Shown one piece after another: positions 19,059 to 26,809 of a DNA stretch of 64,000 nt (position 1 is its first letter; every line of letters begins with the position of its first letter). The stretch spans positions 124,001 to 188,000 of the forward strand of contig CATOTF010000002.1 of the NCBI GenBank assembly GCA_951813045.1, read 5' to 3'. The notes under the pieces were generated by a model. The model was not told the DNA's origin and made no database searches. It was given only the letters and a program-made list of their open reading frames with translations. Origin of the DNA: an uncultured Rhizobiaceae bacterium (GTDB lineage Bacteria > Pseudomonadota > Alphaproteobacteria > Rhizobiales > Rhizobiaceae). The translations under genes were made by a program, and so were the position numbers.

Positions 19059-19084
19059 GCCAAGGGCAACACAATGCCCTTGGC
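19059..19084 (+). terminator. Hairpin between binding-protein and permease genes
   Basis: GCCAAGGGCA and TGCCCTTGGC form a perfect 10-bp stem around a 6-nt loop. There is no T-run after it, so it is more likely an mRNA 3'-end stabiliser or processing site than a terminator. It occupies the same position relative to the binding-protein gene as the hairpins at 580 and 13805. Confidence 0.6.
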
Positions 19085-19105
19085 GAGCCGGGAAAGGGGC
19101 CACGC

Positions 19106-19987
19106 GTGAGCAATTTTATTCAGCGGTTGCGTTGGGCTGACTACCTTATCCTCGCGGTGATTGTCGTATTTTTCGGTTATATCTGGATCACCATCGACGG
19201 CACGCTGAACTATAAATGGCGTTGGCACCTTATACCAAATTACATTATTGGTTGGCATTCGGGCCGCGAAGAATATTTCGCAAACCTTCTCCTGCAGGGG
19301 CTTGGTGCCACTTTCCGCATCAGCATTTATGCAAGTGTTCTGGCCCTCGCACTCGGCATTATTTTGGGGGTCGCTCGGTGCTCCGCAAATCTGACGATCC
19401 GTATGCTGGCGCGCACCTATCTGGAATTTCTACGCAATATACCGCCTGTTGTGGTGGTCTTTATTTTCTTCTTCTTCCTATCCCAACAGTTGATCGATGC
19501 GCTCAATCTGGAACGCTGGTCGCGCGGAATTGCGCGGCAGGAAGACAATGGTATCTGGGAGTTTTTCTTCGGTGAAATGCGCCGCTTCCCCTCGCTAATC
19601 TCCGGGGTGATCGTTCTCGCCCTGTTTGAAAGTGCATTTGTCGGCGAGATTGTCCGCGCGGGGATTCAATCAATTCCAAAAGGTCAAGGAGAGGCCGCAC
19701 GATCCATCGGCATGAGCAGGTTTCAGGAATTACGTTATATAATTCTACCCCAGGCCTTCAAAAAAGTGCTGCCACCGATGGCCAATCAATTTATCACGCT
19801 GATAAAAGACAGCGCTATTATCTCCCTAATTTCAGTACAGGAATTGACCTTCAAAACTGTCGAACTTGTAGCGTCGTCGCGGATGATATTTGAAGCGTGG
19901 ATTACAACAGCGGCGTTTTACTTCATCGTGTGCTTTGGCCTCAGCCGGATATTCGCCCGCCTCGAGAAAGGCGCGGAAAAGGCCTGA
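19106..19987 (+). CDS. Amino-acid ABC transporter permease, second subunit
   Basis: This 293-residue permease starts at GTG 19106, with GGGAAAGGGG upstream. The permease domain starts around residue 68 (LLQGLGATFRISIYASVLALALG). The EAA loop is KGQGEAARSIGMS, followed by YIILPQAFKKVLPP. It pairs with the permease at 17328. It ends 14 bases before the convergent P450 gene. Confidence 0.9.
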   Translation: MSNFIQRLRWADYLILAVIVVFFGYIWITIDGTLNYKWRWHLIPNYIIGWHSGREEYFANLLLQGLGATFRISIYASVLALALGIILGVARCSANLTIRMLARTYLEFLRNIPPVVVVFIFFFFLSQQLIDALNLERWSRGIARQEDNGIWEFFFGEMRRFPSLISGVIVLALFESAFVGEIVRAGIQSIPKGQGEAARSIGMSRFQELRYIILPQAFKKVLPPMANQFITLIKDSAIISLISVQELTFKTVELVASSRMIFEAWITTAAFYFIVCFGLSRIFARLEKGAEKA

Positions 19988-20001
19988 CCCACACCTTCTG
20001 A

Positions 20002-21204
20002 TCAGGCAGGAGACCTTTCTCCAAAACTCACATTGAGTTTCGAAATAATCTGAAACATCGGCGTGTATTCCCGATCAGCACTTTCAACAGTCAGATTGGG
20101 AAAGCGTATTGCCAGTTGCGAAACTGCCTCTTCAACCTCAATATTTGCAACAAACTGACCAAGACAGGAAAATACCCCACCGCCAAAATTCATATGGGGC
20201 GGTATTTGTGGTCGCGAAGCGTTAAACCGGTGCGGGTCTTCGAATATATCCGGTTGGCGATGGGCCGCCCCGAAACTGGCAAAGACGGTGGTACCCGCCG
20301 GAATTGTGACCCCGTCCAGTTCTGCATCAACCAGTGCCACCCGCGAAGTGGAAATGGATCGAGGCCACATCCGCATCGATTCACGCACAGCGAGTCCAGC
20401 CAACGAAGCATCCTTGCCGATGGCTTGCCAAACATCTGGCATGGCGCTTAACCGGTCGATGACGCTGGCAATCTGATGAGCCGTGTTATCCGTGCTGGCC
20501 TCAATCAGCATAACGGCAAAGTCTTCCAGCTCAGCCTCGCTGATGTCGCCCACTTCCTGCGCCCGGATCAGCCGGGAAAGAAAATCATCTCCCATGTTCA
20601 CACGCCGTTTCGCCAACTGCACTTTGGCGTAGTCAAACAGGCGGTCATATGCAGCAACAATGCTGGCAGTCAGGCTTGGGTCCCTGCGAAAAATCGCCAG
20701 TACAGTTTCCGAACTATCCGCCACAAACCGGGCGTCTGATAGGGGTGCATCGACCCAGGTGCAATAGACACCAGCGGGGACGAGATCAGCAAAATCAATC
20801 TTTAGATCGGCGCTTTTGCCAACAATACCGTCGATCAGTTGCGACACAACATGTGCAATTTCGCCGCGCATATCGGCGGCTTCACCCGGGCCAATCAGTC
20901 GAGAAAGCGTATTGCGGATGCGTTTGCGCGTATCACCACGGTTCTGAGTCAACAGCATGCGCCGTTTATAGTCGAGCGCCCGGCTGGGCGGCAGCCCCAT
21001 TTTTTCCACCAGATTGGCGTGATCGGTGCCAAATGCGCGATCCATCAAGAAATTCCGGCACATTTGAAAATCCAGAATTTCGATCCCCCGCTCACTTTGT
21101 GCCAGCCTGAATTGCCTGGCTTTGTCGGCAAGCCATACTGACGGTTCATTTTGATAGGCAGGATCGCTGTAATCGATGAACGGAAGGTCAAAGGTGTGTG
21201 TCAT
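20002..21204 (-). CDS. Cytochrome P450
   Basis: This 400-residue soluble bacterial P450 has the heme motif FGGGVFSCLG at residues 340-349 with the ligand Cys347 and the K-helix ExxR at E275-R278. The I-helix reads EASTDNT (about 235-241); the usual A/G-G-x-D/E-T is altered, but the acid/threonine pair may be kept as D-N-T. It is the distal gene of a minus-strand operon with a Rieske ferredoxin and a membrane desaturase, so electrons could come from that ferredoxin. The substrate is unknown; the facing amino-acid importer suggests a polar nitrogen compound. Confidence 0.93.
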   Translation of the reverse strand: MTHTFDLPFIDYSDPAYQNEPSVWLADKARQFRLAQSERGIEILDFQMCRNFLMDRAFGTDHANLVEKMGLPPSRALDYKRRMLLTQNRGDTRKRIRNTLSRLIGPGEAADMRGEIAHVVSQLIDGIVGKSADLKIDFADLVPAGVYCTWVDAPLSDARFVADSSETVLAIFRRDPSLTASIVAAYDRLFDYAKVQLAKRRVNMGDDFLSRLIRAQEVGDISEAELEDFAVMLIEASTDNTAHQIASVIDRLSAMPDVWQAIGKDASLAGLAVRESMRMWPRSISTSRVALVDAELDGVTIPAGTTVFASFGAAHRQPDIFEDPHRFNASRPQIPPHMNFGGGVFSCLGQFVANIEVEEAVSQLAIRFPNLTVESADREYTPMFQIISKLNVSFGERSPA

Positions 21205-21271
21205 GATTTAGCCAGTTCAATGCAAAAATTGGCGCAGCGCAACCGATCAGTTATTTCCGTACCAGTCTTCG

Positions 21272-21595
21272 TCAAACCCTGATCTGCACCACACCATTTT
21301 CCACCCGCGTTTCGAATGTCTTCATTGGTCGGGTGGCCGGTGCTGAAACTGGCGTACCATCCCGCACGTCAAATGCCCCTTGATGCAGTGGACACTCAAT
21401 TACGTGACCGTCGAAATATCCGTCGCACAGGTCTGCGCCACCATGATTGCAGAGCGCAAGCGAAGCATAAATCCCGCTTGGCGTGTCGTATACAGCAAGC
21501 TTTCTCGGCCCCAACTCAACCCTCGTCACCCATTTATCTTCGAGCGCATCAACACGGATCACATCGCGCCACAGGCGCTCAGGCGAAGTGCTCAT
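21272..21595 (-). CDS. Rieske-type [2Fe-2S] ferredoxin
   Basis: This is a 107-residue single-domain Rieske protein. The cluster ligands are C49-x-H51 and C68-x2-H71, the classic two-box arrangement. It lacks an oxygenase domain, so it is an electron carrier. Its start overlaps the stop of the desaturase gene (ATGA-type overlap at 21592-21595), so the pair is translationally coupled; the P450 gene follows after about 67 bp. It probably donates electrons to the di-iron enzyme, the P450 or both. No ferredoxin reductase is encoded nearby. Confidence 0.92.
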   Translation of the reverse strand: MSTSPERLWRDVIRVDALEDKWVTRVELGPRKLAVYDTPSGIYASLALCNHGGADLCDGYFDGHVIECPLHQGAFDVRDGTPVSAPATRPMKTFETRVENGVVQIRV

Positions 21596-22530
21596 GTTTT
21601 TCCCGCAAAAAGCTGGCGCAGAATGTCTCGGTGGGCGCCAAAATAGCCGCCCGTTTCGATATGGATATGGTCTTTGAGCTTTTCATGAAGCCTTGGTAGC
21701 GCATGATATGGCACCGACGCCACATAATGATGTTCAGCGTGATAGTTCATGTTCCAGCACAAAAACGCCCAGGGTTTTGACACCAGGTTTGTACGGGTAT
21801 TTTCACTCATTTGGGGGACCGTTGGACGACCCACATGCTCGGTCATGCGAACAAACCGCATGACGGGCTCGCCCATGAAAAGCGGAATAATCCAATACCA
21901 GATCAGGCCCCACCAGCCGGTCAGCGCCATTGCAACAAACAGAGCCCCGTAAATCGACAGCATCATGCGGGCGTCCCGATAGACGGCCGCGTGCTCAACC
22001 TTTGGGATAAATCGTTTTTCCCCGTCACTCAGATTACCGCTGGCATGGCGCATAATTTCCGTGAACTTGGCCCGCCAATAGGGAATAGCACTGATGTAAT
22101 AGAGATACTCGCCCAAGCTTTTCGGCATGGGGATCATCTCGGGGTCGTCACCTCGAATTTGGGTGTGGGTGTGATGGTCACAGTGTTCATACCGAAAGAA
22201 TTTGTGGGGCAGAATAATGATCAACCCACAGGCCTGCCCCACCAGATCATTCAACCACCGGGTGCGAAAAACGGTATAGTGAACGCATTCGTGCTGGATT
22301 GAGAAATGATGCACCAACACAACACCTTGTAAAAACATCGCTGGCCAGATGAGCCAACTGTCCCAGGCCAGAGCAATAATGCTCGTTGTTGCGACAAGAA
22401 CAACAACCCAGAGCGCCAGCCTGCGCAGCGACGGGCCATCAGAGCGTTGCATAAATGACTTGAGTTCCTCGCGTGTCAATTTCCCCTCAGCCAATGCCTG
22501 GGTTAGCGGTGTGACAATTTCTTTTGTCAT
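21592..22530 (-). CDS. Membrane fatty-acid-desaturase-superfamily di-iron oxygenase
   Basis: This 312-residue integral membrane protein has three histidine boxes: HECVH (80-84), HCDHH (116-120) and NMNYHAEHH (about 265). Hydrophobic spans lie near 36-75, 95-110 and 185-220. The fold covers desaturases, hydroxylases and N-demethylating or decarboxylating di-iron enzymes, so acyl-lipid desaturation is not assured. ATG 22530 is chosen; an upstream in-frame ATG at 22566 is possible. It is the first gene of the operon with the Rieske protein and P450. Confidence 0.88.
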   Translation of the reverse strand: MTKEIVTPLTQALAEGKLTREELKSFMQRSDGPSLRRLALWVVVLVATTSIIALAWDSWLIWPAMFLQGVVLVHHFSIQHECVHYTVFRTRWLNDLVGQACGLIIILPHKFFRYEHCDHHTHTQIRGDDPEMIPMPKSLGEYLYYISAIPYWRAKFTEIMRHASGNLSDGEKRFIPKVEHAAVYRDARMMLSIYGALFVAMALTGWWGLIWYWIIPLFMGEPVMRFVRMTEHVGRPTVPQMSENTRTNLVSKPWAFLCWNMNYHAEHHYVASVPYHALPRLHEKLKDHIHIETGGYFGAHRDILRQLFAGKT

Positions 22531-23042
22531 ATGATTATCCGAATTTGCTGCTGACACGGGCCACATCGGGGTCCTTCAATATCATCGCCGGAGACGGGAG
22601 TGCTCCGCACCATGAGTTCCAGCCTCTTGCGGACCCATTGAGTAAAATTTAGTCGCGTAAAGCAGCTTGATCAAGCACGAGGTGAAATTATTAATGTTTG
22701 AACCAAATTTATCGATTTGGCGCTGTTTTCAAATATTTATTCCTCTTAACATTTGGACGATCAGAGTTAGTGCTGTTCATAGGATAAAATGTTCTATTGT
22801 CACTTGCGAATTATGATCAAAATCAAAACAGCGCCACAGCTTGCCGGCAACACGGTTTCAAAATGCTCAACAAGAGGCCAGATAAAAAACAGCAAAATGG
22901 GCCGATTTTGATGAAATAGGTGGCCATGAAGTAGCTGATTTTCGGTAATTCAGTTTTCCCAATTGTTTGGCAGACTGATGCGATTCAGGTATCACACCAA
23001 GAATTTTGATCACCTTTGATGATATTGGTCATCCGTTGGTTG
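22531..23042. other. AT-rich upstream region of the oxygenase operon
   Basis: About 510 bases without a supported gene. It should contain the promoter and any operator for the minus-strand desaturase operon. No regulator gene is adjacent. The far end (about 23043) begins a terminus-like sequence, TGGACTTTCCCTGATGAAG, of a decayed insertion sequence. Confidence 0.4.
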
Positions 23043-23082
23043 CTGGACTTTCCCTGATGAAGTGGATTAACGATTTGTAAGT

Positions 23083-23760
23083 TAATGCCGGGTGTCGCCC
23101 GACGGGGTTGTGGAACCTTTTTCTATATCGGCTCTATATCGGCCAAGTACATTTGTGGCTTGCTGTCGGGTTTGGGTATTGGTTCTCCACACCAGTTCAG
23201 ATTTGATGGTCTTGAAGAAGGTTTCGACCATGGCGTTCGCTTGGCATTGCTCGAACCAATGGCGCAATGCGCTCACTCCTAGCAATTACCCTTGCCATTC
23301 ATTGATGAATGCGTGCTGTGGGCAATCAGCAATTTGCGATAGTCATGGGAGCAATATTGCACCCTTGTCGGAACTATGGATCAAACCAGGTGCTGGCTGG
23401 CGTGTGGCGATGGCCCGTTTCAGGACTGCGACGGCAAGCTCCTTCTTCAACTGATCACTGGTTTCCTAACCGACAATACGGCGGGAATATAGATCCAGAA
23501 CGCCAGAGAAACATAACCATCCCTCACGGATTCAGACATAACTGATATCCACCCATCATCTCTGGCCCCATTTCTGGCCCCGCTTCTGGTCAGGGTGGTC
23601 GCATGCGAAGTCCTGATTGAGAAGGTTTGAAGCAACAAGCCCGCCAAGATCACTGTCTGTGGTTTTCTTATAGCCGTGTTTCTGCAAAGCATCGATCTCG
23701 TTATCGCGCATCAACCGGGCCACGCGATGGCGCTCAAGACCTCAACCCCTCCTTGACGAA
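23083..23760 (-). pseudogene. Degenerate IS3-family OrfB remnant
   Basis: The minus strand retains recognisable pieces of a DDE transposase in order: SDQLKKELAVAVLKRAIATR, PAPGLIHSSDKG (second catalytic Asp region) and NAMVETFFKTIKSELVW (catalytic Glu region), followed by TRQQATNVLGRY. Frameshifts and stops break all of it. It is related to, but clearly different from, the intact IS copies in this window, so it is an older insertion. Confidence 0.85.
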
Positions 23761-23828
23761 TAAGGCCACATTGTTATTGCAACGTGTGAACCGCCGATGT
23801 GAAGAAGTTGAACGAATACATCAGAACC

Positions 23829-24037
23829 CTAGTTCGGCCTCTGTTTTGGCCATATCCTACGACCTGCGTTGGGGCTGCCATAGCAATGTGTGACATAGTC
23901 CAGAACGTGCCTTCCGCCCCAGTTCTCGTTGCGATCAGCGGCGACAAAACGATGTTCGAAGCTGTAGTCGCCATCCGGCAAGTCAGTAAATTCCCAAAGA
24001 ACCCCGTGTTTTGCCCAACCGGCAATTGATAGCATTT
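23829..24037 (-). pseudogene. Gene fragment of unknown function abutting IS copy 2
   Basis: A minus-strand open frame runs out of the IS at 24037 and reads KMLSIAGWAKHGVLWEF, then FEHRFVAADRNENWGG and LDYVTHCYG, about 68 residues before the stop at 23829. It looks like real coding sequence cut at its N-terminal side by the IS. The family was not recognised. The other side of the IS does not continue this gene. Confidence 0.45.
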
Positions 24038-24100
24038 TGGACTTGTCACGGTTTAGTTCCGTGTCCTTGAATTGGATTAATCCCATCAAGGAGAACTATT

Positions 24101-24376
24101 ATGGCACGAGGCCACACAGACGAATTCAAGCGTGAAGCGGTGCGTATTGCGCTGACCAGCGGACTTACCCGGAAACAAGTGGCATCAGATTTGGGGGTCG
24201 GCTTTTCGACGTTATCGAAATGGATACAACAATCCCGGCCTGATGACCTTCCACCATCGGTTGATATTGATCTGGCCAAAGAGAATGAGCGGCTTCGCAG
24301 AGAGGTTCGTCTCCTCACGGAGGAGAGGGAGATATTAAAGAAGGCAACAGTGTTCTTCGCGGGTCAAAGCAAGTGA
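24101..24376 (+). CDS. IS3-family transposase OrfA (copy 2)
   Basis: This 91-residue helix-turn-helix and coiled-coil protein has the same sequence as the OrfA of copies 1 and 3. It overlaps orfB by four bases in the -1 frame. It is intact. Confidence 0.93.
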   Translation: MARGHTDEFKREAVRIALTSGLTRKQVASDLGVGFSTLSKWIQQSRPDDLPPSVDIDLAKENERLRREVRLLTEEREILKKATVFFAGQSK

Positions 24377-25230
24377 GATTTGCGTTTGTCGAAGAACACA
24401 GGAAACACGTTCCGGTGGATCGGCTTTGCCATATTCTGAATGTTACATCGCGTGGTTATCGTGCCTGGCACAACCGCCCTGTTAGTCAACGGCAGCGCGA
24501 TGACATGGTGGTTCTGGCGCACATCCGTGAACAGCATCACTTGAGCCTTGGCAGTTATGGTCGCCCGAGAATGACGCAGGAGTTGAAGGAAGCCGGCCTT
24601 GCTATTGGTCACCGCCGTGTTGGCCGCCTGATGCGCGACAACGGCATTCGAGTGGTCAGAACACGCAAATACAAAGCTACGACCGATAGCAATCACCGCT
24701 TCAACATTGCGCCTAACTTGCTGGGGCGGAACTTCCAAGCGGATAAACCCAACCAGAAATGGGCAGGTGACATCAGCTACATCTGGACCCGTGAGGGCTG
24801 GCTGTATCTGGCAGTGATGATCGATCTACATTCACGCCGTGTGGTGGGTTGGGCTGTCAGCAACCGGTTGAAGAAAGACTTGGCATTGCAGGCTCTCAAC
24901 CGGGCTTTGGCCCTTCGAAACCCACCGCCGGGCTGCATTCATCATACGGACCGTGGCAGTCAATACTGCTCTCATGATTATCAAAAACGAATGCGTGAAC
25001 TGAAGTTTAAAGTGTCCATGAGCCGAAAAGGCAATTGCTGGGACAACGCCGTGGTCGAGACGTTCTTCAAAACACTCAAAGCCGAACTCATCTGGCGCGG
25101 CACATGGCAAACACGACAGCAAGCAACCGACGCCCTGTTCCAATACATCAACGGCTTTTACAACAGCCGCAGAAGACACTCAGCAATAGGAGGAATGTCG
25201 CCCATCAAATTTGAACGAAAAACGAGTTAA
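24373..25230 (+). CDS. IS3-family transposase OrfB (copy 2)
   Basis: This 285-residue DDE transposase (D133, D193, E229) has the same sequence as the other two copies. It is intact and presumably functional, and could act in trans on all three elements. Confidence 0.95.
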   Translation: MRFAFVEEHRKHVPVDRLCHILNVTSRGYRAWHNRPVSQRQRDDMVVLAHIREQHHLSLGSYGRPRMTQELKEAGLAIGHRRVGRLMRDNGIRVVRTRKYKATTDSNHRFNIAPNLLGRNFQADKPNQKWAGDISYIWTREGWLYLAVMIDLHSRRVVGWAVSNRLKKDLALQALNRALALRNPPPGCIHHTDRGSQYCSHDYQKRMRELKFKVSMSRKGNCWDNAVVETFFKTLKAELIWRGTWQTRQQATDALFQYINGFYNSRRRHSAIGGMSPIKFERKTS

Positions 25231-25268
25231 ACGAGAACAGGATGCGGAATTAATACGGGACAAGTCCA

Positions 25269-25856
25269 ATCTCAGTACGATCCTTGATGATTATTCGCGA
25301 TACATCATTGCCTGGAAGCTGTGTACCACCATGAACACATCGGATGTGACCGATACATTGGAAATGGCGCTTCAGGCCTCAGGCTGCGACAGGGCCAACG
25401 TTGCGCATAAACCCCGGCTACTATCTGATAATGGCCCCTGCTACATATCCAGTGATCTGGCAGAGTGGTTGGATGGCAAAGGCATGGGTCATGTTCGCGG
25501 TGCGCCTTATCACCCGCAAACCCAAGGCAAGATTGAACGCTGGCATCAAACCCTGAAGAACCGCATCTTGCTGGAACACTACTTCATACCAAGTGACTTA
25601 AACCGGCAGATCGAAGCTTTCATCGAACATTATAATCATCACAGATACCACGAGAGCCTGAGTAATCTCACGCCTGCGGACGTCTACTTCGGGCGCAAAA
25701 ATGAGATATTGAAGCGAAGAGAAAGGATCAAACAAAAAACCATCGAAACGCGGCGCTTGCAACACCGCAAACAAGCCGCATAATACAAACAACAGATGAG
25801 CTAGAGTCTCTCTTAAATCAGACCACCATCTGTCTCAAATACCCTGACTACGAACA
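25269..25856 (+). mobile_element. Right half of a second IS3-type element (truncated transposase and terminal repeat)
   Basis: Immediately after copy 2 the plus strand encodes the C-terminal ~170 residues of a different IS3 OrfB (STILDDYSRYIIAWKL, then LLSDNGPCY and GAPYHPQTQGKIERWHQTLK), ending at 25783. The sequence then runs to a terminus whose complement starts TGTTCGTAGTCAGGG and contains GAGACAGATGG. The left end of the remnant at 41966 starts TGTTCCCCGTCAG and contains GAGACAGAGG, so both belong to one IS type. The N-terminal half is missing, lost at the junction with copy 2. Confidence 0.85.
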
Positions 25857-25935
25857 TCCGCCGCAACGGGTGCATTGCTGCACGCTTTTCGCGGTGCTTG
25901 CGGTTTTCTTCGCCAATCTGTTCGTAATATCCCAT
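25813..25935 (-). CDS. Small 40-residue protein, C-terminus replaced by IS sequence
   Basis: ATG 25935 has GGGAG seven bases upstream. The protein starts MGYYEQIGEENRKHREKRAA and continues MHPLRR, a basic hydrophilic peptide reminiscent of short phage- or plasmid-associated proteins. The last ~13 residues (FVVRVFETDGGLI) are read from the terminal repeat of the IS remnant (end about 25856), so the native protein was probably longer and has been truncated. A hairpin-rich leader with a terminator lies directly upstream. Function unknown. Confidence 0.5.
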   Translation of the reverse strand: MGYYEQIGEENRKHREKRAAMHPLRRMFVVRVFETDGGLI

Positions 25936-25949
25936 AGGTCACTCCCATT

Positions 25950-25986
25950 AAACAAAACGGCCACCGGAGATTTCTCTCTGGTAGCC
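25950..25986 (-). terminator. Intrinsic-terminator-like hairpin ahead of the small gene
   Basis: On the minus strand GGCTACC…GGTGGCC forms a 7-bp stem (one G-T pair), extended by GAGA/TCTC around a GAAA loop with one A-C mismatch, and followed by GTTTTGTTT. It sits about 15 bases upstream of the Shine-Dalgarno sequence of the 40-residue gene. A terminator in this position suggests attenuation of that gene. Confidence 0.7.
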
Positions 25987-26240
25987 GGGGAGTTAGTAAG
26001 CCGCCCGTAGACAGCCGCTATGGCCTTTAGGCCGAAGCCCTGGACATGCGCCAAAGCCTCCCCGACCATAAGGTTGAGGAGACATCATTGCGGCTGATGT
26101 CAGCCGCTACGGGAGGGGTTACTACGCCCCGAGATTGGCCAAATTACCAATCCTAGGCTCACCTTAGTATGGTGGGGCGGAATTCGAAAGCGAATTGATG
26201 TAGACGGCCCTACTAATCTGTAAAAGTAGAGTCTACTTCG
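25987..26240 (-). ncRNA. Candidate structured leader RNA
   Basis: This GC-rich stretch lacks a convincing gene but is dense in hairpins: AAGTAG/CTACTT (26224-26238), AATTCG-AAAG-CGAATT (26181-26196), GGCCTAAAGGCC (about 26021-26032), and two mutually exclusive stems sharing 26095-26101. One of these is GCGGCTG/CAGCCGC within 26090-26107; the other is GACATCA/TGATGTC within 26081-26101. It lies between tRNA-Thr and a terminator-plus-small-gene module on the same strand. No known riboswitch or RNA class was recognised; tmRNA, 6S and SRP RNA motifs were looked for and not seen. Confidence 0.4.
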
Positions 26241-26283
26241 CAGGGAAGAAAATTAAAATTACATTTTATTATCAGCAGGTTAG

Positions 26284-26358
26284 TGGTGCTGTTGAGTGGA
26301 ATTGAACCACCGACCTCGTCATTACCAATGACGTGCTCTACCCCTGAGCTACAACAGC
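26284..26358 (-). tRNA. tRNA-Thr (GGT anticodon), CCA encoded
   Basis: The minus strand folds into a full cloverleaf: acceptor GCTGTTG/CAACAGC, D-arm GCTC…GAGC, anticodon stem CGTCA/TGACG with loop TTGGTAA (anticodon GGT), variable AGGTC, T-arm GGTGG-TTCAATT-CCACT (one G-T pair), then A and CCA at 26286-26284. It decodes ACC and ACU threonine codons. It is the only complete member of a decayed tandem array extending to 26649. Confidence 0.93.
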
Positions 26359-26649
26359 TTAACTAATTTTGAGCGTTTGGGCATATGCCCTACTAACGCC
26401 CTATTTTTATTTCCTCGTCACCGCCAACTCAATGTTTAGACACATCATTTTAGAGGGGACCCCCTAATTACCAATGACGTGCTCTACGCCTGAGCTACAA
26501 CAGCTAAACTAATTCTGGGCGTCGGGCATATGCCTTACTTACACCCCACTTTTATTCTCTCATCACTGCCAACTCAATGTCTAAAAACACCAAATTGGAT
26601 TAGACCTGCTAACTACCAATGACGTGCTCTACCGCTGAGCTACAACAGC
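26359..26649 (-). repeat. Tandem array of two 3'-truncated tRNA-Thr copies with their leaders
   Basis: The 5' half of the tRNA (acceptor strand, D-arm, anticodon arm) recurs at 26466-26504 and 26611-26649, each with one or two changes in the D-loop. The 5' ends are spaced 146 and 145 bp apart, and the leader sequence (about TTAGT…CAACTCAATGT) is repeated too. In both copies the T-arm and 3' acceptor strand are gone, so they cannot make tRNA. This is a tandem duplication of a tRNA-Thr transcription unit now decaying. The rest of 26359-26809 shows no gene. Confidence 0.85.
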
Positions 26650-26809
26650 ATTTAGAATAAATTGGCTCATGCCATACCACGCATGAGCATGCAAGCGGTC
26701 GATGGATTAAATCGAAGCGCTAGGAGTGTAAATTTGGCTTCATAAGTTTGGGCAGTTAAGGAAAACAAAATGGGTTGACGTATATGCCCCTTAATCACAC
26801 ATAAATTGT

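Larger units (their letters stand above)
24038..25268 (+). mobile_element. IS3-family insertion sequence, copy 2 (1231 bp)
   Basis: It has the same length, terminal repeats (TGGACTTGTC inward from both ends) and encoded proteins as copies 1 and 3. The flanking tetranucleotides differ (ATTT at 24034-24037, ATCT at 25269-25272), and the two flanks come from unrelated sequences. Either one base of the duplication has mutated, or this copy sits at a recombination or deletion junction. Confidence 0.96.

Noticed and set aside
25848-26069. A 73-codon minus-strand open frame overlapping the leader and small gene
   Set aside because: It overlaps the terminator hairpin and the better-supported 40-residue frame, lacks a ribosome site and ends by reading an alternate frame of the small gene.
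25950-26240. tmRNA, 6S RNA, SRP RNA or cobalamin riboswitch
   Set aside because: No tag-peptide sequence, tRNA-like acceptor domain, SRP tetraloop motif or B12-box was found; only generic hairpins are present.
26466-26649. Partial tRNA copies as attachment sites of an integrated island
   Set aside because: Integrases normally duplicate the 3' end of a tRNA. Here the 5' half with its leader is repeated at a constant 145-bp spacing, which fits tandem duplication and decay better. No integrase gene lies nearby.
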